A stretch of 9,188 nucleotides of DNA, taken from assembly GCA_947627125.1 (NCBI GenBank), contig CANQUY010000069.1, positions 1 through 9,188 on the forward strand, given 5' to 3'. The notes below the pieces were generated by a model. That model was not told the origin of the DNA and made no database searches. It saw only the letters and a list, made by a program, of their open reading frames with translations. The position numbers and the translations under genes are program-made. Source of the stretch: an uncultured Clostridia bacterium (GTDB lineage Bacteria > Bacillota > Clostridia > Christensenellales > Borkfalkiaceae). Shown in pieces: positions 1 through 5,591 of this stretch. The number at the start of each line of letters is the position of its first letter. Position 1 is the first letter of the stretch.

Positions 1-2358
1 GGAGCCCTCGATTCCGCGACGGGCAAACAGGTATTCGATACCCTCAAGAAGCTCTCCCTGACCCGCCTCGTCCTCGTCGTTTCGCACGACAGGGAATTCG
101 CCGAGGTGTACGGCGACCGCATCATTGAACTTAAGGACGGCAAGATCGTTTCCGACGTCACCAAGGAGCACATTGCCGCGGAGCCCGTGGCCGAAAATAT
201 CAGGCGCATCGGCGAGGATACCCTCTCGGTGCGGGGCGGGACGCTCGACGAGAGGACACTCAAGGAGATCGAGGCCTTTTTGAAGGAGAGCGACGGGGAG
301 GTGCTCATCTCCAAGGGGCAAAACGACATTGCTTCCTTCCGCCGCGTGAACCGTATCGGCGAAGACGGCGCGCGGGAGAACTTTAAGGAAACCGAAGGGG
401 TCGAACGCAAGGAATACGACGGAGAAAAGACCAAGTTCATCCGCTCTCGGCTTCCCATCCTGAAGGCGATGAGGATCGGCGCGTCGGGGCTCAAGCTCAA
501 GCCCATCCGCCTCATTCTCACCATTCTTCTCTCCGTTGCCGCGTTCATCATGTTCGGCCTCGCCTCCACGATGATGCTCTACAATGAGCGCAACGTGCTC
601 GTCAACTCCTTCCTTGCGGCCGATTACGAGTATATCACCCTCGACAAGCGATATGAAGAGCGGCACTACATCGACGGGGAACTCTCCTACACGACGACCC
701 ACCCCGCCCAATTCACTCCCGCAGAGGTGCAGAAGTTTGGAGAGAACGCCATCGGCACCTACTCCGTCAACCTCTCCCTTCCCCAATTCAAAGAGGACAG
801 CTACTACTATCTGCCGCAGATCTGCTCCCTCACCGTTGCCAACGGAAAGCTCCCGCTCACACTCCTCGCGGGAAACCTCCCCGCATCGGACGACGACATC
901 TGTGTGAGCAGTTACTTCCTCTCCTGCGCCAAAGCGCTCGGGTTCTATCCCACCGACGAGGAAGGGAACCCCGCCGAATCTCCCTTGACTATCTCCTCTA
1001 CCGCCGATCTCGTGGGACAAAAGCTCGTTGCAAGCAACAAAATTCTCAACATATGCGGCGTTTTCGACAGCGGAGCGGTCCCGTCTAAGTATGATTCCAT
1101 CAAGGACATCCATGTGGATGACGACTACTACGACTACGCCATCCAGCTCAACCTCTACTCCTACCGCACCTATCTCCGCGAGGGGCTCCACACCCTTGCC
1201 GTTTCGACGCAGGCGCTGGCCGATTCCATCAACATTCCATTGGATATCCCCATCTCCTACTTCGACACCTCGCAGCAGACCTATACCGCACTTAGGACCG
1301 ATGAATACGGCACCTACGAATCGTCGGCCACCCGCTCGTTTGCCGTCTACGACCCCGCGGGGGAGCGTCCCATGCTTCCCGTCGTCACGGCGGAAGAGCG
1401 CACGGCGCTCGAGGATGACGAATTCATCATCCCCTACTTCGATCTCATCTCCTTCTATTGGGAGGAAATACCGGATGAGAGCGACAAGAACTACAAGGAA
1501 TATAAGGATTTTCTCGATCGGATGGAGGACTACACTTCCTACCAAGACGATGATACGTTTATGTCCGATTTAAAGGCCTTCATCGCCGCCCACCCCATCA
1601 CGCGGGAGTACTTTTCCATCACATTTGGCCAATACGCGCCGCGGTACACGAGCATCGGGACCTTCCGCATCGTCGGCATGATCGCCCCCACCGACGGCGG
1701 CTACGGCTACTATTGCTCCCAAAAGACATACGATAAACTCATTGCGGCGGGCCAAAAGAACGAGGAAACCAAGTATGTCCCCGAGGACGACGCGACGTTC
1801 GGCGCAGTGCTTGTCCCCTTTGACCACAGCGCCGCGGCGCTCAACAGCCTCTTCGACAAAATGGGTGTGACCGACCCCGACACGGACATTCTCTATACCG
1901 TTGAAAACAACCTTTTCGATGAGGTAGAAATTGCCTCCGATGTCGTGGAGGAACTCTCCATCGTGTTCCTCGTCATCGGCTTGGTCCTCGCCGTGTTCTC
2001 TTCCCTCCTCCTCTTCAACTTCATCTCGATGAGCATCACGAACAAGAAGAAGGAGATCGGCATTCTGCGGGCCGTCGGCGCAAGGGGAACGGACGTGTTC
2101 AAGATCTTCTTCTCGGAGAGCGGCATCATCGTCGGGATCTGCACGATCCTCGCCCTCATCGGCACGACGGTTTTGACCATCGTCATCAACAATATTTTGC
2201 GGGACAGCATCGGCTTTGACGTGACGCTGTTCGTGTTCGGGCCTGTGCCCATCCTCATCATGGTCGCCGTCGCCCTCGCCGTCGCGCTCATCTCCACCTT
2301 CCTTCCCGTCTACTTCGCCGCCCGCAAAAAGCCCGTGGAGAGCATACGGGCCCTTTGA
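1..2358 (+). CDS. ABC transporter, fused ATP-binding and FtsX-type permease protein (5' partial)
   Basis: The open frame runs in from the window edge, so the start and most of the ATPase domain (Walker A, signature, Walker B) are missing. The first visible residues GALDS are the D-loop that follows Walker B, and SHD at residues 28-30 is the H-loop. A charged linker (about 60-165) leads to a first membrane segment at about 169-193. A soluble, probably extracytoplasmic domain of about 455 residues, rich in Tyr and Asp, follows. Three more membrane segments lie near 652-678, 709-731 and 740-774. The motif KKKEIGILRAVGA after the second segment is typical of the FtsX/MacB permease family. The four-segment topology (one plus three, large domain between) fits MacB-type exporters or mechanotransmitters that move lipoproteins, peptides or antibiotics across the envelope. 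The substrate cannot be told from sequence. 785 residues are visible; the TGA is at 2356-2358. Confidence 0.92.
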   Translation, partial: GALDSATGKQVFDTLKKLSLTRLVLVVSHDREFAEVYGDRIIELKDGKIVSDVTKEHIAAEPVAENIRRIGEDTLSVRGGTLDERTLKEIEAFLKESDGEVLISKGQNDIASFRRVNRIGEDGARENFKETEGVERKEYDGEKTKFIRSRLPILKAMRIGASGLKLKPIRLILTILLSVAAFIMFGLASTMMLYNERNVLVNSFLAADYEYITLDKRYEERHYIDGELSYTTTHPAQFTPAEVQKFGENAIGTYSVNLSLPQFKEDSYYYLPQICSLTVANGKLPLTLLAGNLPASDDDICVSSYFLSCAKALGFYPTDEEGNPAESPLTISSTADLVGQKLVASNKILNICGVFDSGAVPSKYDSIKDIHVDDDYYDYAIQLNLYSYRTYLREGLHTLAVSTQALADSINIPLDIPISYFDTSQQTYTALRTDEYGTYESSATRSFAVYDPAGERPMLPVVTAEERTALEDDEFIIPYFDLISFYWEEIPDESDKNYKEYKDFLDRMEDYTSYQDDDTFMSDLKAFIAAHPITREYFSITFGQYAPRYTSIGTFRIVGMIAPTDGGYGYYCSQKTYDKLIAAGQKNEETKYVPEDDATFGAVLVPFDHSAAALNSLFDKMGVTDPDTDILYTVENNLFDEVEIASDVVEELSIVFLVIGLVLAVFSSLLLFNFISMSITNKKKEIGILRAVGARGTDVFKIFFSESGIIVGICTILALIGTTVLTIVINNILRDSIGFDVTLFVFGPVPILIMVAVALAVALISTFLPVYFAARKKPVESIRAL

Positions 2359-2369
2359 GAGTGGCGGAG

Positions 2370-2442
2370 GCCCCCATGGAGGGGGCAAAAAGGAATCTCC
2401 TCCCGAGGAGGCTTGCCCCTCATTCCGAGCCCCGCAAGGGGC
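2370..2442. other. cluster of three small hairpins after the ABC transporter gene
   Basis: Three perfect short inverted repeats follow the ABC stop codon. GCCCCC (2370-2375) pairs with GGGGGC (2381-2386) across ATGGA. CTCCT (2397-2401) pairs with AGGAG (2406-2410). GCCCC (2429-2433) pairs with GGGGC (2438-2442) across a GCAA tetraloop, a GNRA-type loop. None has a clear downstream T-tract on either strand; the first is followed by five A on the plus strand. They may be a REP-like structured 3' end that protects mRNA or separates the two convergent genes. A simple rho-independent terminator is not well supported. Confidence 0.45.
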
Positions 2443-2460
2443 GAGAGAATCCCATAAAAC

Positions 2461-2617
2461 GCACGGAAGCAGCCCCGCGTCATTCTGAGAAACGGAGCAT
2501 GAACGAAGTCATAAGTGCTTAACCCGAAGAATCTCGCGGGATAACCGTAAAGCATGCGGCGAGATGCTTCGGTACAGCTCTCGTAGACTGCGTAATACTT
2601 CCGTTCTCAGCATGACG
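2461..2617 (-). repeat. 140-base foldback repeat, copy A (inverted), with flank
   Basis: Core 2478-2617, in the opposite orientation to the copies near 5.3 and 9 kb. It starts CGTCATTCTGAGAAACGG and ends CCGTTCTCAGCATGACG, forming imperfect terminal inverted repeats. Inner arms CCCGAAGAATCTCGCGGG and GGCGAGATGCTTCGGT also face each other. The flank 2461-2477 is the reverse complement, with one change, of the spacer between the copies near 5.25 and 5.42 kb, so the repeated unit is longer than 140 bases. It sits between two convergent genes and has no coding potential of its own. Confidence 0.85.
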
Positions 2618-2643
2618 CCGCACTTACGGAGCAGGGTTCAACG

Positions 2644-2668
2644 GGATTCATCGCTGCGCTCTGAATGA
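2644..2668. repeat. REP-like short palindromic element, single diverged copy
   Basis: GGATTCATCGCTGCGCTCTG followed by AATGA forms a short stem (ATTCA with TGAAT). It is a diverged match to GGATCCTTCGCTACGCTCAG at 3372-3391 inside the dipeptidase gene. It lies 8 bases beyond the dipeptidase stop codon, a usual place for REP-type elements. Confidence 0.6.
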
Positions 2669-2676
2669 ACGGTGCG

Positions 2677-3807
2677 TCACCCCACCCCCTCCCGTATGAC
2701 CCGTTCGGCGTTTGCATGGGCGAGCTTCTCAACGACGCGGGACGGGAAAATTTCACACATATCTTCCAAAAACCGCGGCATATCGGCCGCGGTTTTTAGG
2801 TACGCGTTCTGCGGAATGCCGTCGAAGTCGCTCCCGATTGCGAGAACGTCCTCCCCGCCGACCTTCAGAATGTGCGAAATCTGCGCAATAAGTGCGCTTT
2901 TTTGCCCCGCGGCGGACTTGTCGGACGAGAGAAATTCATCATAAAAATTCAGCCCCATGACGCCGCCGCAGTCGGCAAGAATTTTGATCTCCCTGTCGCT
3001 CAAATTCCGCGTATGCGCACAGACGGCCCGCGCGTTGGAATGGCTCGCCACGAAGGGAATGCCGCTTTTCCTGCTCCACGCCGCGACGTCGAAAAAGAGC
3101 GCGTCCGAGCCGTGCGAAACGTCCACGAGCATGCGGAGCTCCCCCATCCGCTCCACAACTTCACGGCCGAACGGCGTGAGGCCGAGGGAACGCCGCTCAT
3201 TCTGAGGGAGAGAAGCGACCGAAGAATCCCCTAAAACGAAGTCCGTGGACACCCGCTCATTCTGAGGGAGAGAAGCGACCGAAGGGCCTTGAACGAAGTC
3301 CGTGGACACCCGCTCATTCTGAGGGAGAGAAGCGACCGAAGAATCCCCTAAAACGAAGTCCGTAAGTCTATGGGATCCTTCGCTACGCTCAGGATGAGCG
3401 CGCGGGACAGGATGAGCGGTCGAGGTACGCCCCACCGCTCTTCCCCCATGCGTTCCGCCGATGTCGTTGTCGAAGTTCCACACGAGCGTCATCATGCGGA
3501 CGCCTTTTTCGTGCAATAAGTGCAAATTTTTGATGTTTCCCTCGACGGCCTCGCCCCCTTCCACCGTCAGCATGGCGTGAATGCCCTCTCCCTCCAAATC
3601 TTCCGCCCTTTTTACCCATCGGTAGCCGCTCGAAACGCACATTTTTTCAAACTTATTGCACAGTTTCAGCGTTTCGCAGAGCCCGCCGCGCGGGGTGAAG
3701 CAGGCAAAGCATTCCAAAAAGCAGCCGCCCTTTTTCAAACTCTCCTCGGTAACGGAAAGGACGCCCTCTTTGGTGAGAGCGTCCGTGTGCAGATCGATAT
3801 ATTTCAT
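2677..3807 (-). CDS. peptidase family M19 (membrane/renal dipeptidase-like) with in-frame repeat insertion
   Basis: A 376-residue zinc dipeptidase of family M19, which hydrolyses dipeptides, often including D-amino acid forms. Residues matching the binuclear zinc site of renal dipeptidase are all present: H7 and D9 (IDLHTD), E83 (TVEGG), H232 (DVSHGSD), H256 (ASHSNAR) and D327 (IGSDFDG). No signal peptide or membrane segment is visible, so it is probably cytoplasmic. The ATG overlaps the spoVM stop as ATGA; no in-frame ATG, GTG or TTG lies in the preceding 20 codons, and the family-typical N-terminus starts here. Residues from about 125 to 207 do not resemble the family. They are translated REP-like DNA: HPERSEGSH, then three units built on SVASLPQNER. 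The insertion ends three residues before the conserved GLTPFG. Without it the core is about 295 residues, close to normal bacterial length. Whether the enzyme still works is unknown. A terminator-shaped hairpin also lies in the gene at 2768-2797. Confidence 0.9.
   Translation of the reverse strand: MKYIDLHTDALTKEGVLSVTEESLKKGGCFLECFACFTPRGGLCETLKLCNKFEKMCVSSGYRWVKRAEDLEGEGIHAMLTVEGGEAVEGNIKNLHLLHEKGVRMMTLVWNFDNDIGGTHGGRAVGRTSTAHPVPRAHPERSEGSHRLTDFVLGDSSVASLPQNERVSTDFVQGPSVASLPQNERVSTDFVLGDSSVASLPQNERRSLGLTPFGREVVERMGELRMLVDVSHGSDALFFDVAAWSRKSGIPFVASHSNARAVCAHTRNLSDREIKILADCGGVMGLNFYDEFLSSDKSAAGQKSALIAQISHILKVGGEDVLAIGSDFDGIPQNAYLKTAADMPRFLEDMCEIFPSRVVEKLAHANAERVIREGVG
2768..2797. terminator. 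12-bp perfect bidirectional terminator-like hairpin inside the dipeptidase gene
   Basis: AAAAACCGCGGC (2768-2779) pairs perfectly with GCCGCGGTTTTT (2786-2797) around the loop ATATCG. The GC core with an A-tract before and a T-tract after is the classic shape of a bidirectional intrinsic terminator. It lies within the codons for dipeptidase residues 337-346, about 30 codons before the stop. On the plus strand it is about 410 bases downstream of the ABC transporter stop, so it could end read-through from that convergent gene. On the minus strand it could attenuate the dipeptidase transcript. The structure is certain; its activity is inferred. Confidence 0.5.
3194..3363. repeat. three tandem REP-like units within the dipeptidase coding sequence
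   Basis: Units start at 3194, 3254 and 3311 with the same 30 bases (beginning CGCTCATTCTGAGGGAGAGA). Units 1 and 3 are identical over 53 bases. Unit lengths are 60 and 57, both multiples of three, and the third runs at least 53 before diverging. On the coding (minus) strand they encode repeats of the form SVASLPQNERVSTDFV with no stop codon. Near-identity points to recent duplication. Words CATTCTGAG, CGAAGAATC and AACGAAGTCCG are shared with the 140-base foldback family. Confidence 0.9.
3370..3419. repeat. REP-like element (HPERSEGSH-coding) plus partial duplicate
   Basis: GGATCCTTCGCTACGCTCAG followed by GATGAGCG (3372-3399) has a short stem (ATCCT with AGGAT). Its end is partly repeated as CAGGATGAGCG at 3408-3418. 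On the dipeptidase strand it reads AHPVPRAHPERSEGSH. Peptides of the HPERSEG type are a familiar translation product of dispersed REP-like repeats in bacterial genomes, so this residue stretch is repeat DNA rather than dipeptidase domain. Confidence 0.75.
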
Positions 3808-3869
3808 CTTCGGTAGAACAGCCGTACAATACAGCCGAGCACTTTCGGCAGTTTGATACAGATGATCAT
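3804..3869 (-). CDS. spoVM: SpoVM, spore coat morphogenesis peptide (21 residues)
   Basis: A 21-codon gene whose core IKLPKVLGCIVR (residues 5-16) aligns without gaps to B. subtilis SpoVM IKLPKFLGGIVR (residues 6-17). The helix-breaking proline and the following amphipathic helix are kept, with a basic tail (RR). It is shorter than the 26-residue Bacillus protein: one residue fewer at the N-terminus and four at the C-terminus. Cys replaces one Gly, and a second Cys sits at position 4. In Bacillus, SpoVM lies on the convex forespore membrane and anchors the coat ATPase SpoIVA. Position supports the call: spoVM follows rpe and thiN (yloS) in Bacillus too. A strong AGGAGG lies four bases before the ATG. 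The ATG overlaps the thiN stop and the TGA overlaps the dipeptidase start, both as ATGA. A chance peptide is unlikely given motif, ribosome site and synteny together. Confidence 0.87.
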   Translation of the reverse strand: MIICIKLPKVLGCIVRLFYRR

Positions 3870-4498
3870 GCGACCTCCTCGTTGATGATGACGAGCACAT
3901 ACCCCCTTTCGACACAGAAGGAAAATTCCTCTGCCGCCGTGAGGTTGGAGATGCCGCGCGTGGAGCCGTAGCGGAGCCACAGATCGTGCATCGGGTATTT
4001 GAGCCCCCATGATTCCATGATATGCGCGTCGCCGCCAAAGGGTAACAGCGAAACGGTCTGCCCCTTTCGGCAGGAAAATCCGTGTTCCCCCTCGTCAAAG
4101 AGGTAAATGTCCACCCCGTTCGTTTTCATCATGGCGGTAGCGACGCCCGCCCTCTTCGCCTTGAAAAGAAGATGGAGATTGCCTAAAAAGTGGTCCTCGC
4201 GCTTGCCCCCGCCGCCGTAAAAGGTGATATCGGCCGCGCCGAGTTCAAGCGCACGGTCTACGGCGAGTTCCCCGTCCGTTTCGTCCTTTTCGGAGGGAAA
4301 TTTGTGAAGGGGCGCGGGGTCGGGAACCTCCGAAAGGGAATCATAATCGCCCAAATTTTCGTCGATCCGCACCCGCCCTTTCGCCCACGCATAGGCCCCG
4401 TCGCAGCAGATGACGTAGGCGTTTTCGGCGGGAATTTCGCCGCGGTACGGTTCGCCGTTGAGAAGAATGACGACCCGTTTGCATGCCTTGGGCATCAT
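3866..4498 (-). CDS. thiN: thiamine pyrophosphokinase (ThiN/YloS)
   Basis: A 210-residue cytoplasmic enzyme that transfers pyrophosphate from ATP to thiamine, giving thiamine diphosphate, the cofactor of transketolase and pyruvate dehydrogenase. Family motifs appear in order: CDGAY (residues 32-36), LGDYDS (49-54), KDETDGELA (71-79), GGGGKREDHFLGN (95-107) and STRGISN (189-195). The length matches the bacterial family (about 210). Start chosen: the first of two adjacent ATG codons (4498-4496), because it overlaps the rpe stop as ATGA and AGAGGTT lies six bases upstream. The second ATG at 4495 is possible. The gene follows rpe as in Bacillus, which makes metabolic sense because transketolase, a partner of Rpe in the pentose phosphate pathway, needs thiamine diphosphate. 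The stop overlaps the spoVM start. Confidence 0.94.
   Translation of the reverse strand: MMPKACKRVVILLNGEPYRGEIPAENAYVICCDGAYAWAKGRVRIDENLGDYDSLSEVPDPAPLHKFPSEKDETDGELAVDRALELGAADITFYGGGGKREDHFLGNLHLLFKAKRAGVATAMMKTNGVDIYLFDEGEHGFSCRKGQTVSLLPFGGDAHIMESWGLKYPMHDLWLRYGSTRGISNLTAAEEFSFCVERGYVLVIINEEVA
3873..3879 (-). promoter_or_regulatory. strong ribosome binding site of spoVM
   Basis: AGGAGGT on the minus strand, inside the last codons of thiN and four bases (counted from AGGAGG) before the spoVM ATG at 3869-3867. It is the strongest Shine-Dalgarno match among the overlapping junctions of the operon, and it supports translation of the 21-codon frame. Confidence 0.8.
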
Positions 4499-5145
4499 CC
4501 GCGCAACCTCTGAATCGTTTCGGCCATGTCCTTCGATTTGAACACCGTACTGCCCGCGACAATGACGTTTGCCCCCGCCGAGATGACGTCCTTCACGTTC
4601 TCCTCGGTGATGCCGCCGTCCACCTCGATATCGAGCTCCGCTTTGCCGCATTTGATGCAGAAATCGCGCAATAACTCTATTTTTTTCAGCGTTTCGGGAA
4701 TGAATTTCTGCCCGCCCCAGCCGGGGTGCACGCTCATGAGAAGGAGCATATCGGCGCCCTCGTCCACGGCGGGAAAGAGCTTTTCAACGGCCGTTTCGGG
4801 ATTGATGACGGCGGCCTTTTTTACGCTATAAGTTGCAATTTTTTGGAAGAGCGCGGGGATGTTGCACGCCTCGACATGGACGGTGATATTGTCCGCCCCC
4901 GCTCTTGCAAAGTCCTCGACGTGCGTTTCGGGATGGAGAACCATGAGATGGCAGTCGAGGGGAAGGTTCGTGTGGGGACGGATGGCCTTGACCATCTGCG
5001 CGCCGAAGGTGATGGGCGGCACGAAATTCCCGTCCATGACGTCGCAGTGAATGAGGTCGGCCCCGCATTCCTCCAATTTTTTTACCGTTTCGCCGACGCG
5101 GGCAAAGTCGCTCGCAAGAATGCTCGGCGCAATTTTGATATCCAT
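4495..5145 (-). CDS. rpe: ribulose-phosphate 3-epimerase
   Basis: A 216-residue TIM-barrel epimerase that interconverts D-ribulose 5-phosphate and D-xylulose 5-phosphate in the pentose phosphate pathway. The N-terminus IAPSILASDF is diagnostic. Metal ligands and catalytic acids are visible: H33 and D35 (HCDVMDG), H66 (DCHLMV) and D176 (EVDGG). The phosphate-binding region (MSVHPGWGGQKF, 137-148, and GANVIVAGS, 191-199) is intact. Length is normal for the family. The start at 5145 is fixed by TAAGGAGG five bases upstream and by the family N-terminus; the longer open frame upstream is translated repeat DNA. It is the first gene of the rpe-thiN-spoVM-dipeptidase unit, and its leader is occupied by repeat copies from 5189 on. 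The TGA overlaps the thiN ATG. Confidence 0.98.
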   Translation of the reverse strand: MDIKIAPSILASDFARVGETVKKLEECGADLIHCDVMDGNFVPPITFGAQMVKAIRPHTNLPLDCHLMVLHPETHVEDFARAGADNITVHVEACNIPALFQKIATYSVKKAAVINPETAVEKLFPAVDEGADMLLLMSVHPGWGGQKFIPETLKKIELLRDFCIKCGKAELDIEVDGGITEENVKDVISAGANVIVAGSTVFKSKDMAETIQRLRG

Positions 5146-5150
5146 GGTTT

Positions 5151-5158
5151 CCTCCTTA
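5151..5158 (-). promoter_or_regulatory. ribosome binding site of rpe
   Basis: TAAGGAGG on the minus strand, five bases before the ATG at 5145-5143. It decides the rpe start against the longer open frame that reads back into repeat DNA. No convincing -10/-35 pair was seen between this site and the first repeat at 5189. Confidence 0.85.
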
Positions 5159-5188
5159 TGAGTTATGTGAATGGGTGGCCCCTCGCTG

Positions 5189-5251
5189 CCCCGCGAGTTT
5201 CTTCGGGTCAGGTCATCGGACTTCGTTCTTTTTCCGTTTCTTAGAATGACG
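5189..5251 (+). repeat. 140-base foldback repeat, copy B (right half only)
   Basis: Starts at the inner arm (CGCGAGTTTCTTCGGGT) and ends with the terminal arm CCGTTTCTTAGAATGACG. The left half is missing. Its middle (TCATCGGACTTCGTTCTTTT) matches copy D rather than the adjacent copy C. It begins about 44 bases upstream of the rpe start codon, so it lies in or near the rpe leader. Confidence 0.8.
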
Positions 5252-5274
5252 CGGGGCCGCTTCCGTGCGTGCGG

Positions 5275-5414
5275 CGTCATGCTGAGAACGGGAGTACAAC
5301 GCAGTCTACGGGGGCTGAACCGAAGCATCTCGCCACATGCTTTACGAATCTTCGCCGCGAGATTCTTCGGGTTAAGTCCCGTCCTCTCGTCCCTCTCCGT
5401 TTCTCAGAATGACG
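5275..5414 (+). repeat. 140-base foldback repeat, copy C (full)
   Basis: Begins CGTCATGCTGAGAACGGG and ends CTCCGTTTCTCAGAATGACG, giving terminal inverted repeats with few mismatches. Inner arms CTGAACCGAAGCATCTCGCC and CGCGAGATTCTTCGGGTTAA are also near-complementary, so the whole element can fold into one long imperfect hairpin. Together with copies B and D it fills the 446-base gene-free stretch 5146-5591 between rlmN and rpe. Confidence 0.9.
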
Positions 5415-5438
5415 CGGGGCCGCTTCCGTGCGTGGCGG

Positions 5439-5577
5439 CGTCATGCTGAGAACGGGAGTCCAACGCAGTCTACGGGGGCTGAACCGAAGCATCTCGCCGC
5501 ATGATTTACGTTTGCCCCGCGAGATTCTTCGGGTCAACTCATCGGACTTCGTTCTTTTTCCGTTTCTCAGAATGACG
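5439..5577 (+). repeat. 140-base foldback repeat, copy D (full)
   Basis: The same left half as copy C, but a different right middle section (TCAACTCATCGGACTTCGTT) shared with copy B. It starts 164 bases after copy C, with the intervening spacer repeated between B and C. This makes B-C-D a tandem array. It ends 14 bases beyond the rlmN stop codon, so a transcript leaving rlmN would carry this foldback at once. Confidence 0.9.
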
Positions 5578-5591
5578 CGGGGCGGCGATTT

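Noticed and set aside
2370..2386. Rho-independent terminator directly after the ABC gene
   Set aside because: The stem is sound but is followed by A residues rather than T on the plus strand, and no T-tract follows it on the minus strand. It is listed only as part of a hairpin cluster.
1570..2388. Long open frame (272 codons) on the minus strand opposite the ABC transporter
   Set aside because: Composition is dominated by Asp, Glu, Gly, His and Arg, as expected for the antisense of a GC-rich gene. It overlaps the conserved FtsX domain fully.
3194..3363. CRISPR-like array
   Set aside because: Only three units, adjacent with no unique spacers, and translated in frame as part of a protein. No cas genes are present.
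3807..4098. Longer N-terminus for the dipeptidase reaching back over spoVM and thiN
   Set aside because: The extra 97 residues are an out-of-frame reading of thiN and spoVM. The family N-terminus and the ATGA overlap both place the start at 3807.
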